Shown in pieces: positions 55,855 to 64,000 of a DNA stretch of 64,000 bases; the stretch's first letter is position 1, and each line of letters starts with the position of its first letter. This DNA is from Paraspadella gotoi (taxonomy: Eukaryota > Chaetognatha), in assembly GCA_051294375.1 (NCBI GenBank), contig CM119271.1, positions 4,465,910-4,529,909 of the forward strand, given 5' to 3'. The notes beneath the pieces are model-generated. The model searched no databases. It saw only the letters and a program-made list of their open reading frames with translations, and was not told where the DNA came from. Position numbers and translations under genes: made by a program.

Positions 55855-55935
55855 TCTCTCTCTTCTCTCTCTCTCTTCTCTCTTCTCTCTCTCTCTCTCT
55901 CCTCTCTCTTCTCTTCTCTCTCTCTCTCATGTTCT
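55855..55935. repeat. (CT)n arrays
   Basis: Interrupted ct arrays; F/S/L ORFs over them are spurious. Confidence 0.9.
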
Positions 55936-56049
55936 CTCTACTCTCACTTCCCCATCCAGCCCCCCCCATTCTTTCCTCAAAACCTTGTTTTTATTTTTCT
56001 GGTCAGTTGATGTTCCTTTTGTGAAACAAAAGTCGGACTTAACAACTGT

Positions 56050-56640
56050 TGCGCTTCTCTATTTTTTTCACCCACTTTTTTTCACTCCCTTTTCCCTATT
56101 TTTTCTTCTCCTTTTTTTCTCCCTTTATTTGCTCCCTTGTTTGCGCAAGGAACTCGGTAGCGTGTTATATTATACTGAGACAGCGCTCACCACACACACC
56201 AATCTACACGACAAACACCAAGAATTCCAAAGCAGAAAAACCTTTGGCGTATTATCGTGTTACGATTTATATGTTTGGCATTGGCTACATTTCGCGCCCT
56301 CAATTGCGTCGGTTAGTATTTTTTTCTTCAAGATTGGATAACTTTAGAGCCTATAGGTCCTGTCAGTTCTTCGTGTCTGTAGCAGGTCCGGTTAAGCTCG
56401 TCTCTTTGTCCTTCCGCAGGTTTTGCTTACTGAAAAAGATTGTGAAGATATTTTGAAAATACAAGGTTTTATATCAACCGTTTGTATGCTCTCCTTCGCC
56501 GTATATACTTAGTTGTAAAATATGTATTACATATTTATATCGTTTAATGTACTTTGTTTGTATTCACTTCGATTGCCAATACACTTTTTCTCATGTTTTT
56601 TTTCTGACCATTTACATTAAATGGTCATTTGCTCGGCACT
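56050..56640. other. No confident gene
   Basis: A patch at 56220-56305 (plus reading RIIVLRFICLALATFRALNC before gttagt) looks like a short membrane or signal segment but has several open frames. Confidence 0.3.
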
Positions 56641-56689
56641 TTTCACTTCTCGCTCATTCCTCCTAGTTTAGTAACAACTTCTTGCATCG

Positions 56690-56795
56690 TCTCTCCCCCC
56701 CTCTCTCTCGTCTCACGTGTCTCTCCTCTCCTCTCATTCTCTCTCTCTCTACTCTCTCTCTCTCTCCTCTCTCTCTCTCGTCTCATATTCTCTCG
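56690..56795. repeat. (CT)n arrays
   Basis: Interrupted ct arrays with gtctc interruptions. Confidence 0.9.
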
Positions 56796-56984
56796 TCGCA
56801 CCACAAGTTGCTCTCTAGCAATCCAATTCAATCACCCTAGTCCAAACCACATCATCATTTCAAAGCCAATAATCTCAGCCATTTAAAGGCGTCTTTCTTT
56901 TTTTACAATTTGCCTACTTTACAATTCGTACCGCTCTCTCCGAAGGGAAGGAAGGCCGAATGTATTTGCTCTTGTAACTTTCAC

Positions 56985-58300
56985 TGACAGCGATAAAAAT
57001 GCAAATGTAGTTAACGTCGAAGCATCTGTTTTCGGGGAAGTTCGAAGAAGCGTAAGCATCTTGCTGTTTGTAATTCGCTGCTCTTGCAGCTATTATATTC
57101 GCGCCTTATTTACATTTGTGCAAAAGCAGAAAAAAAAGCAAATGAGAAAGCATTTAAAAAAATCCTTATTAAACATTATCATTGTTATTTCTATCATGTA
57201 TTTAAGATTGAATCTTATATAAATTAGACTTAATAATAGAGTCAGTCAAAGGTAAATTTAAAAAAATTCATATGCTACTGGCTATCGCTCCTTGAGGGAA
57301 GCTTAATATATCTTTCTAGTTTGTATCCGATGGTTCAAATTTAATTTTATTCTGCTATGACAGATTTTTTTAAAGTTACCCAGTTTGAGTTCGTCTAGGT
57401 GATTCTTCTAAGCCTTAATAAACCATTATTACTAATTAAGCATTCTTATTTATAATTTTTATATTTCTTATCTCTTACAAAAAATCTAGCCAAAGTCACG
57501 ATCCAGAACGGATTTTTTCTAACATTACTCTCATTTTCTTCTTCTATCTCTCTGCTCTCCCTAGCTGACTGCTGAATTCCAGCTATTAGTCCTTCTCTTC
57601 TGTCTTACTCTTCCTTCTCTTCTACTTGTCTTCCTCCCTCTCCCAACCCAGCCGCCATTCCTCAAATCCTGCAACTTTTTTTGTCCATATCACATCCGCA
57701 AACTTCCAAATACTGCCGCGTTGATCTTTGGATGATATATCCTGGTCAGGATATCCCACTTTCACGACCAGCTCTATTTCCACCGACCGTCTGATTAATA
57801 GTGATCGATCACGTGATGGCATCTTCCCCCCACCTCGCCCCACAGATCGTTCAATTTGCCTCGTGACATTCTTTGTTCCTTTTCCTATCAGATCTGCACT
57901 TTCATCGCGATTTACTTCCGCTGACAGTGATGACTCTCTCAGTACAGTCTCGGACATCGGCATTGGCCAACTACGTCTAATCGACTTCACACTTCATTTA
58001 CTATATAGATGCGTCGATATTTTTCACCCTTTTTCTGTTCAAATTACACTGAAGCTTGATTTATTCCTTCTGTGACCCTTATGTTTTACCCGAGTCGCAA
58101 TTCTGTCTACTGTCGGACGAGGAGATTTCTACCTTAAGATTTCCATCAACGTGATACTCTCAAGCTCTCTCTCTCTCTTCCCTTATTCCCGCGCGGCGCC
58201 GACTTTATCCGCCATATTGTAAATTGAAGCGAACTCATGTATCTCTCCATCTTCTCTCTCTCCTCTCCTCTCTCTCTCTTCTCTACTCTCTTCCTCAGTC
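56985..58300 (+). repeat. Inverted repeat B, left copy
   Basis: Reverse complement of 62760-64000: shared aaaatgcaaatgtagtt, agatctgtggggcgg (as its complement), cctcgtgacattctttgttc, ggcattggcca and cgcgcggc(g)ccgact. The right copy runs off the window end. Confidence 0.85.
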
Positions 58301-58554
58301 TCTCTTCTACTCCTCTCTCCTCTCTCTCTCTTCTGTCCTTCTCTCTCTCTCTCTTCTCTTTCTCTCTCTCTCTCTCTCTCTTCTCCCATGGCAAGAATTA
58401 GCCATGTATCGTTGAAGCGGATTATGTGGTTCGAAGTAATTATTTATAAATAAAAAAAAAGGTTCTCATCTTCTCCCACCTGTCTCTCTCTCTCTCTTTC
58501 TCTCTCTATCGATCTCTTCTCTCTCGTCTCTCTCTCTCTCTGCTTCGTTCTGCT
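58230..58554. repeat. (CT)n arrays up to a 25-N gap
   Basis: Interrupted ct arrays at 58253-58385 and 58482-58545, ending at the gap 58555-58579. Confidence 0.9.
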
Positions 58555-58599
58555 NNNNNNNNNNNNNNNNNNNNNNNNNAGACCAAGGAGTGGAGAGAA

Positions 58600-60060
58600 G
58601 AAAGAGTGGGCTTTTTAGAAAAGAAAAAAGGAAAAGAAAAGAAAACGAAAGAAAAAAAAGAGAAAAAAGGAAAGGAAGGAAAAAACTAAAAGGAATTAGA
58701 AATATCAGAGGAAAAAATCATATAAAATATATAAATACAGAATACGGTATATATAATATCTTTTGCATCTATAAACTAATTAAAAAGAAATTCGAAATAA
58801 AACCAAAAAATTAAACAAAAAAAGCACAAAAAAGCAAAAAAAAGCAAAGTTTGTCGCGAACAAACAAACTTTGCTTCTGAAGAGAAAATCGAATAATACT
58901 ATAGAGTTTTCTGTTATATCTAATATATATTATAGAATTCCGACAAAGCTAAATGAATAAATTACCAAGATATATAGTATAGAATATTAATATTAAATAT
59001 ATACACACAAAAATCAAGCAGTAAAACGCTAGATAATAGTATGCTCAAAAAAAAATAGAATAGTGAAAGAAAAAATCTGCGTAAATCAGAGAAAGAGAAA
59101 AATATTATCACTGAAGCATTTATGCTATTAATAACATAGATCATACAATACATCTATAATTCACGACTTATAAACGACTACTATCAAAAATATATTACGA
59201 GACTAATACAATACAATATTCACCACGAAAAATCCCTTTTTTAAATTTAAAAAAAAAAAAAACATCTTAGCTTCTGGTTCCAGTCTCCTCCCCTTTCCAC
59301 TGAAGCTCTTCAACCTGAGCTTCGAGAACGTAAATAAACTCGAGAGTGACCTCTGCTGTTAGATGGAAAGTCTGTGGTCGAAGATGATGGACCGTTTTTT
59401 ATAGAGAAGGCAAAACGCGCGTGGAAGAGGGGTGGCTAGGAAGGGAGCTAAAGTAAGAGTAATGCGGGGTACAGGAGAGGCCGTAAGAGAGGGCCTAGAG
59501 GGGTAAGGAGGAAGACTAGGGGTGAGAGGTAGGAGCTCAGAGAGAGGGCAAGGGAGGCTGACAGCCTCTAGAGGGTAAGGGAGGCTATAGAATGCAAGAG
59601 CCTAGAGAGGAGAGGCTAAGCAGAGTAGGCAAAGTGGTAAAGAAGAGGTAAGGGAGGCTAAGGGTAAGGGAGGCTAAGAGAGCGGTTAGGGGAGGCTAAG
59701 AGGGGTAGGATGGCTAGATGGCGTAGGAGTAAGGGATGAAAGAAGCATTGTTTCGATGGTTCCGCTTGCCTTTTGGTTTCTAAAAAGCAAATTGATTACG
59801 GGTCCTTTGTATTAAAAAAAAGTATGGTGTCACTGATTATCCCGATTAACGCTTTTGTTAAAGAAATAAAAAAAAAAATTTCCTTGTATTGGAGGGAGAA
59901 ATTGAAAAGAAGTCGTAGACAATTTGGAATTTCTTGCTTTCCAGTTTGAGAAAGATTTACAGAAAACAAGCTTTGCAATTTTCTATAATCTTTATCGCAA
60001 TTCATCCGAAAAATATTTTTTTCCATAGATAATTTTTTTAACGCCTTATAAAATACATTA
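58600..60060 (-). repeat. Inverted repeat A, right copy
   Basis: Reverse-complement partner of 52380-53690, starting immediately right of the gap. Differs by substitutions and indels; 58890-59250 is the least similar part. Confidence 0.85.
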
Positions 60061-60069
60061 TGGGCGGAT

Positions 60070-60425
60070 CATTATGCATATATAATTTTCCAAAATAAGT
60101 TGCCTGTCGGTGATTTCCTTTACCTAATGTAGTTATTGATTATCACAATAACTTAATTCCAAAAAATATTCAGGATCCACTGCAGATTTTACAATTTTTT
60201 TAAAAAATCATCATTTTGGCGACTGTGATTGGTGCGGAAATTCGGTCACGTGACCATCGAATTTTAGTTTTGTATTATTACTTTACTAAATTAAAAGTTG
60301 TTTTCTCAGTTAAGCAATATAAATTTATATATTTAAAGCTATACATTAAGATTATGAACAATATCAAGAAAATAAACAAGAAAAAGAAATAAATAAAGGC
60401 CCCAGGACCGGACATACAATCGACT
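60070..60425. other. AT-rich, no gene seen
   Basis: Unique AT-rich sequence, no feature recognised. Confidence 0.5.
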
Positions 60426-60439
60426 TATCTCTCTTCTCT

Positions 60440-60453
60440 TATTTTCTCACTCG

Positions 60454-60484
<31 letters not shown>

Positions 60485-60512
60485 CTTCTTTCTCTCTCTC
60501 TCTCTCTCTCCT
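60440..60512. repeat. (CT)n array
   Basis: Near-pure ct with one cttctt break. Confidence 0.95.
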
Positions 60513-60535
60513 ATCTTAATCTCCAAAGGACTCAC

Positions 60536-60616
60536 AATGCTCGGCAAGAGCCAAATGCTAAGAGTAAGACTCACAAAGCGCAAACGCTCGTACTCCTGAC
60601 GCAACCATACGGCCAT
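60536..60616 (-). CDS. Candidate start exon with signal peptide
   Basis: From ATG at 60616 (context ggcATGG) 27 codons read MAVWLRQEYERLRFV then SLTLSIWLLPSI, followed directly by gtgagt. The basic start and hydrophobic core suit a signal peptide or membrane anchor; no cleavage-type small residues follow within the exon. A second gtgagt lies earlier (after RLRF), so the donor is ambiguous. It is on the minus strand, downstream of the 62-61.5 kb Ig exons and upstream of the 36-28 kb ones, so it could start a second Ig-type gene. It may equally be chance. Confidence 0.3.
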
Positions 60617-60730
60617 GCCTTCCTCTCCGCCTGCACCCCTTACCCTTAATCTCTCCTACCCCTTAACCCCTTATCTCTCTAACGGCCTTACCCCTTATCT
60701 CTCACCCCTTACCCTTATCTCTCTACCTCC
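60610..60730. repeat. Degenerate (CCCTTATCTCT)n tract
   Basis: ccccttatctctctaacgg, ccccttatctctcacc and similar units; it also acts as a strong polypyrimidine tract for the acceptor at 60733-60734. Confidence 0.75.
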
Positions 60731-60734
60731 CCAG

Positions 60735-60799
60735 GGGCAAACAAAAAAAAGGCAGTCTACGGCCCCGAAAGGGAAAACGCTGCATTGGACCAGGAGTAA
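60735..60799 (+). CDS. Candidate terminal exon (short cytoplasmic-type tail)
   Basis: After an excellent acceptor (ctctctacctccccag) the plus strand reads two bases, then ANKKKAVYGPERENAALDQE and stop TAA. It has the look of a receptor or adhesion-protein C-terminus: basic membrane-proximal residues, one tyrosine, acidic end. However, the other two frames stay open longer (one reads GQTKKRQSTAPKGKTLHWTR to a stop at 60862), so the frame is not proven. No upstream plus-strand partner exon was identified. Confidence 0.3.
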
Positions 60800-60919
60800 A
60801 GATGACTCGCTCGTCGGAAACAACAATACAAAAAAGCCACCAAGGGGCAGAGAATGGGAGTAATAACGACTTGTTTTTTCCTATTTCATTTCTCTCTATA
60901 GCGTTGTTTCCTTCTACCC

Positions 60920-60975
60920 TCTCTCCTCCTCTCTCTCTCTCTCTCTCTCCTTCTCTCTCTCTCTCTCCCTCTCTG
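60920..60975. repeat. (CT)n array
   Basis: Short interrupted ct array. 60980-61320 beyond it is AT-rich with no gene seen. Confidence 0.9.
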
Positions 60976-61509
60976 TACTATCTAGGAAAAAGTAATATGA
61001 CAATTTTAATAAAAGATATTACTCGAAAAACTTATTTAAATTTTTAAAAGAATCAGAATGTTTCCGATCTATAATTAAATTTTTTTTTCAGTAGCTCCTA
61101 TTTAATTTTTTTTTGGGGTAGGTCAAAATCGTTTAGAAGTTACAGGCAAAAAAAAAAAGGGAGAAGATGCGGCAAGCATTAATATCGGGGAATGCGCAGA
61201 TTTTGTTAAAGATGTGGAAAACATTTACTGTCATACCTCAATTTTACCCATGTTTTTTTATATAGCTTTTTTATTGGAATAAACGAAGTTATGTCATATA
61301 CTTTTTTCTAGATTAGTATTTTCACTCGTCTTCTCTCTTTTTCTCCAAACCCTCTGTGTTTTCAGTATCTATCTTTTGCTCTCTTTCCTCTTCTGTTTTT
61401 CTTCTTCTACCTTTCTTCCCTCTCTCTCTCTCGTCGCTCTCTTTCTATATTACCCTCACAACCTCCCCCCTTTTAACTCACCCTCCTCTCCTCCCCCACT
61501 CAAACTCAC

Positions 61510-61695
61510 CCGTGCAATTGATGGTGGCGTCGTCCTTCCTTTCCTGCAGCAGCCACAAGTGGGTGGGGCACTCGATCCTGGGCTTGTACTGAATGTCCAG
61601 TTTGCCGAAGGAGCATGAGGGTCGCTGTTGTCGCGGATCCCAGTGTTTGTGGGTCACGATGCAAGAGAGGTCGGAGTTCTTGTCCTGGACGCGGC
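61510..61695 (-). CDS. Ig-superfamily exon: end of one Ig domain and start of the next
   Basis: Acceptor cccttcccgctccaaacag and donor gtgagt bracket 186 bp: two bases, 61 codons, one base (phase 1 both sides, the classic Ig exon class). The reading is RVQDKNSDLSCIVTHKHWDP, then RQQRPSCSFGKLDIQYKPRI and ECPTHLWLLQERKDDATINC T. L-S-C-x-V-T-H is the F strand of a C-type Ig domain; K-L-D-I-Q-Y-K-P-R-I is its G strand plus the linker (Y-K-P) typical of CADM/nectin-type proteins; D-A-T-I-N-C is the B strand of the following domain, with an N-glycosylation site (NCT). Upstream it joins the 62146-62024 exon, downstream the 29434-29314 exon, in matching phase. Confidence 0.75.
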
Positions 61696-61729
61696 CTGTT
61701 TGGAGCGGGAAGGGAATTCGATTTGATTG

Positions 61730-61780
61730 ATTGATTTGGTCGATTGAATTGGTTTTATTATTAGAGTCGGAGTCGGAGTC
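61730..61780. repeat. Short TGATT and GGAGTC repeats
   Basis: tgattgattgat and gagtcggagtcggagtc in the intron between the two upstream Ig exons. Confidence 0.8.
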
Positions 61781-62023
61781 GCGCGTTCGAGGGAGATTTC
61801 GTATCAATATTTCCTTGAATCACGAGATGGATAATGAATAAAAGTCACGTCGAAAAATAGAGAGAAACTTGTACGTCACCTCTCTCTTCGAAAATCGACA
61901 ACAACCACGAGAGAGTCAAGTAAAACTGTTGAACATGTGGACGACGACGACGACGCCGCCGCGAGCAGTTGAGCCTCCGTCGCCCACTCAGTCCGAACTT
62001 CGGATGGGGCTGTAGTCCCTCAC

Positions 62024-62146
62024 CGTTTTCACTCGTTTGAAACAGCAGGGCGCGAACTCGAGTCAATTCGGGTTGGGAGGAAATCCTGCTACCTCCGGCT
62101 GGTGCTGCTGATGCTCGGACGAGACGCGTGGTCTGAAATACTACCG
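62024..62146 (-). CDS. Ig-superfamily exon: core of the first visible Ig domain
   Basis: Acceptor tatttgtctgtttgcag and donor gtgagg bracket 123 bp: two bases, 40 codons, one base. The reading is VVFQTTRLVRASAAPAGGSR, then ISSQPELTRVRALLFQTSEN. Joined to the next exon it gives ALLFQTSENGRVQDKNSDLSC, the E to F strand stretch of a C-type Ig domain. An internal acceptor (gtatttcag, start at 62132) would be in phase 0 and looks weaker. Only one visible upstream candidate region remains in the window (inverted repeat B), so the first exons, including any signal peptide, lie beyond 64000 or in unseen sequence. Confidence 0.6.
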
Positions 62147-62499
62147 CTGCAAACAGACAAATAAGAGATGGCTTTAAATAACTCAGAAATTACTCAAAAC
62201 CCGTCCACCGATGCAGCCTTCCAAATTCATCTCTCGGATCCACACGACGATAAATTAGTCAAATTCAACGTCAAAAATTTGGAAGCAAATTAACATAAAA
62301 TTTCATCCGCCATCGAGTTAAACCGATTGAAAAGGTCCTCATTTTTTTTTTCGCTTTCAATTCCCTCATATTTTTTAAAAAAGAGAAATGAGTAAAAAAA
62401 AGTAAAAAAAAACCGTTTTGAAAAAGTAAAAGGGTTTTGAAAAAAAAAATTTATTCATAATGTTCAAGTAAAATGGGGAGAGGCTCTTCCAATATTCCT

Positions 62500-62735
62500 A
62501 GAAAGGCTAAGAGGAGAATGAGAGTAGAGGAGAGAGGGAGAGAGAGTTAGAGAGAAGAGAGAGAGAGGAGAGGATGGAGAGAGAGAGCAGAGAGAGTAGA
62601 CCGCTTGTTTTTATTTATCAGAATAATTAGCTTCGAAGCATTAATCCGTTTCAATCGTGCAATTTGAATGGCTAATTTTGGCCAGGGCGGAGATAAGATA
62701 TAAAGAGTAGGTAGAGAGAGATGAGAGAGATTGAG

Positions 62736-62777
<42 letters not shown>

Positions 62778-62785
62778 AGATAACA
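62500..62785. repeat. (GA)n arrays
   Basis: Interrupted ga arrays at 62520-62600 and 62710-62783, matching the ct arrays at the inner end of inverted repeat B. Confidence 0.9.
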
Positions 62786-64000
62786 TGATAGATTTCGCTT
62801 CAATTCATGACAATATGGCGGATAAGTCGGCCGCGCGGGAGAATAAGGGAGAAGAGACGAGAGAGCTTGAGAGTTCACGTTGATGGAAATCTTAAGGTAG
62901 AGAATCTCCTCGTCGACGTAGACAGAATTGCGACTCGCGGTAAAAACATATAGGGTTCTACGAAGGAATTAAATAACGGGCTTGCAGTGTAATTTGAACT
63001 AGAAAAAAGGGTGAAAAAATATCGACGCGTCTATATAGTAAAAGTAAGTGTGAAGTCGATTAGACGTTAGTCTGGCCAATGCCGATGTCCGAGACGTGAC
63101 TTGAGAGATGTTCACTGTCAGGGCAAGTGAAGGCGGAAAATCCATAATGAGTCGATAGGAAAAGAACAAAGAATGTCACGAGGCAAATGAACAGATCTGT
63201 GGGGCGGAGGTGGGGGGGAGGACTGATCACGTGACGATCACGTGACTCAATCGAGCCGGGGAAAAAAAGCGAAATCCCGTGAAGGGGATAATCGAATTCC
63301 AAGATTCACGCGCAGATTTGAAGTTTGCGGATGTGAATGGAAAAAAATTCAGGATTTGAGGAAAGGCGTGTGGTTGGGAGAGGGAGGAAGAGAAGAGAAG
63401 AGAAGAGAAGAGAAGAAAAGAGAAGACAATATGGAACTTCACAGCAGCTAGGGAGAGCAAAGAAGAAAAGAGAAAGAGAGAGTAAATGCAAAAAACCGTT
63501 TGGGATCTGACTTTGTAGATTTTTGTAGAGAAAAATATAAAAATATAAAAATAATGCTTAATTTATAAATAATGTTATTATGGCTTAGGAAGAATCAACC
63601 TATACAACTCAACTGGTAACTTTAAAAAAATCTGCAATATGCAAATAAAATTTAAATTTTGACCACGTACAAACAGAAAATAATTTAAGCTTCCTCAAAC
63701 GATTAGCCAAAGCTATTGAATTTTTTTTTTAAATTTACTTTGACGACTCTATGATTAAGCTTAATTAGGAAAGATTCAACTTAAATACATGTATAAAACA
63801 ATTATAATGTGTTAAGTAGGATTTTTTAATGTTTCTTATTTGCTTTTTTTTTCGCTTTTGCTACAAATTTGTAAAAAGCTGAATATTTATATGCTGCAAG
63901 AGGCAGCGAATTACAACAGCAAGATGCTGTACTTCTCGAACTTTTCCCGAAAAACAGATGCTGCGAGGTTTAACTACATTTGCATTTTTAGTCGCTGTCG
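62760..64000 (-). repeat. Inverted repeat B, right copy (continues past window)
   Basis: Reverse-complement partner of 56985-58300. The last bases (aactacatttgcatttttag) match the complement of 56990-57015. Includes a (GAGAA)n run at 63388-63425 absent from the left copy. Confidence 0.85.

Larger units (their letters stand above)
1510..58579. other. Assembly gaps (N runs)
   Basis: Short placeholder gaps: 1510-1534, 2172-2181, 3977-4001, 14045-14069, 21297-21321, 45222-45246, 45687-45711, 58555-58579 (25 N each, except 10 N at 2172). Sized gaps: 6238-6464, 28532-28821, 29468-30019, 30845-31007, 32263-32509, 33090-33298, 33995-34184, 34505-34746, 37515-38508, 38728-38969, 39400-39521, 41484-41741, 42242-42529, 43935-44150. 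Several sized gaps begin or end inside ct/ga arrays. Confidence 0.97.

Noticed and set aside
57622-58075. 122-codon minus and 115-codon plus ORFs in repeat B
   Set aside because: The inverted partner copy (63.05-63.3 kb) is not open in the matching frames, so neither is under coding constraint.
28499-62785. CRISPR-like arrays
   Set aside because: The tandem repeats have no unique spacers of constant size and the genome is eukaryotic.

Overview
The window looks like draft nuclear DNA from an animal with a repeat-rich genome. It has no operons, ribosome-binding sites or long bacterial ORFs. It is about 35-40% GC, with small GC-rich islands that carry intron-like borders (cag acceptors, gtgagt/gtaagt donors), very many (CT)n/(GA)n and GAC/GAT simple repeats, a tRNA-like SINE, short inverted-repeat transposon remnants and vertebrate-type TTAGGG repeats. 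TTAGGG telomeres occur in most animals outside arthropods and nematodes. I cannot name the species.

Most lines one could read as ORFs are simple-repeat translations. The best-supported gene is a membrane protein of the immunoglobulin superfamily on the minus strand. Its exons, in transcript order, are 62146-62024, 61695-61510, 29434-29314, 28903-28822 (cut by a gap) and the transmembrane exon 5734-5541, with a possible tyrosine-containing cytoplasmic exon at 3976-3874. Splice phases agree across the first four exons, and the peptide runs through an Ig domain end, a linker and the start of a second Ig domain. Further minus-strand exon candidates (60616-60536 start exon, 48335-48103 plus 48010-47924 membrane exons, 36789-36692, 35147-35053) may be other parts of it or related neighbours. 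Plus-strand candidates are a start exon at 1251-1400, a possible beta-sandwich exon near 51740, and a terminal exon at 60735-60799.

Layout. 0-11 kb: pyrimidine tracts, one start exon, a SINE, the TM exon, a short inverted-repeat element, GA arrays. 12-17 kb: two copies of a ~1.8 kb block around a 25-N gap. 17-25 kb: an insertion containing a 2.5 kb palindrome made of a ~140 bp telomere-motif satellite (18.6-21.1 kb) and an unidentified non-repetitive island (21.2-24.6 kb). 25-27.5 kb: a third, much-altered copy of the 1.8 kb block. 28-44 kb: Ig exons among many gaps, acidic GAC/GAT arrays. 44-46 kb: a CRE-containing minisatellite and an 18 bp minisatellite inverted across a gap. 47-52 kb: membrane-exon candidates. 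52-64 kb: two interleaved inverted repeats and the upstream Ig exons.

Many duplications sit beside 25-N gaps or show dense indels. I therefore read part of the architecture (1.5, 14, 18-27, 44-46, 58.5 kb) as probable assembly or uncorrected long-read artefact, and this is marked where it applies. No claim here rests on a database search.
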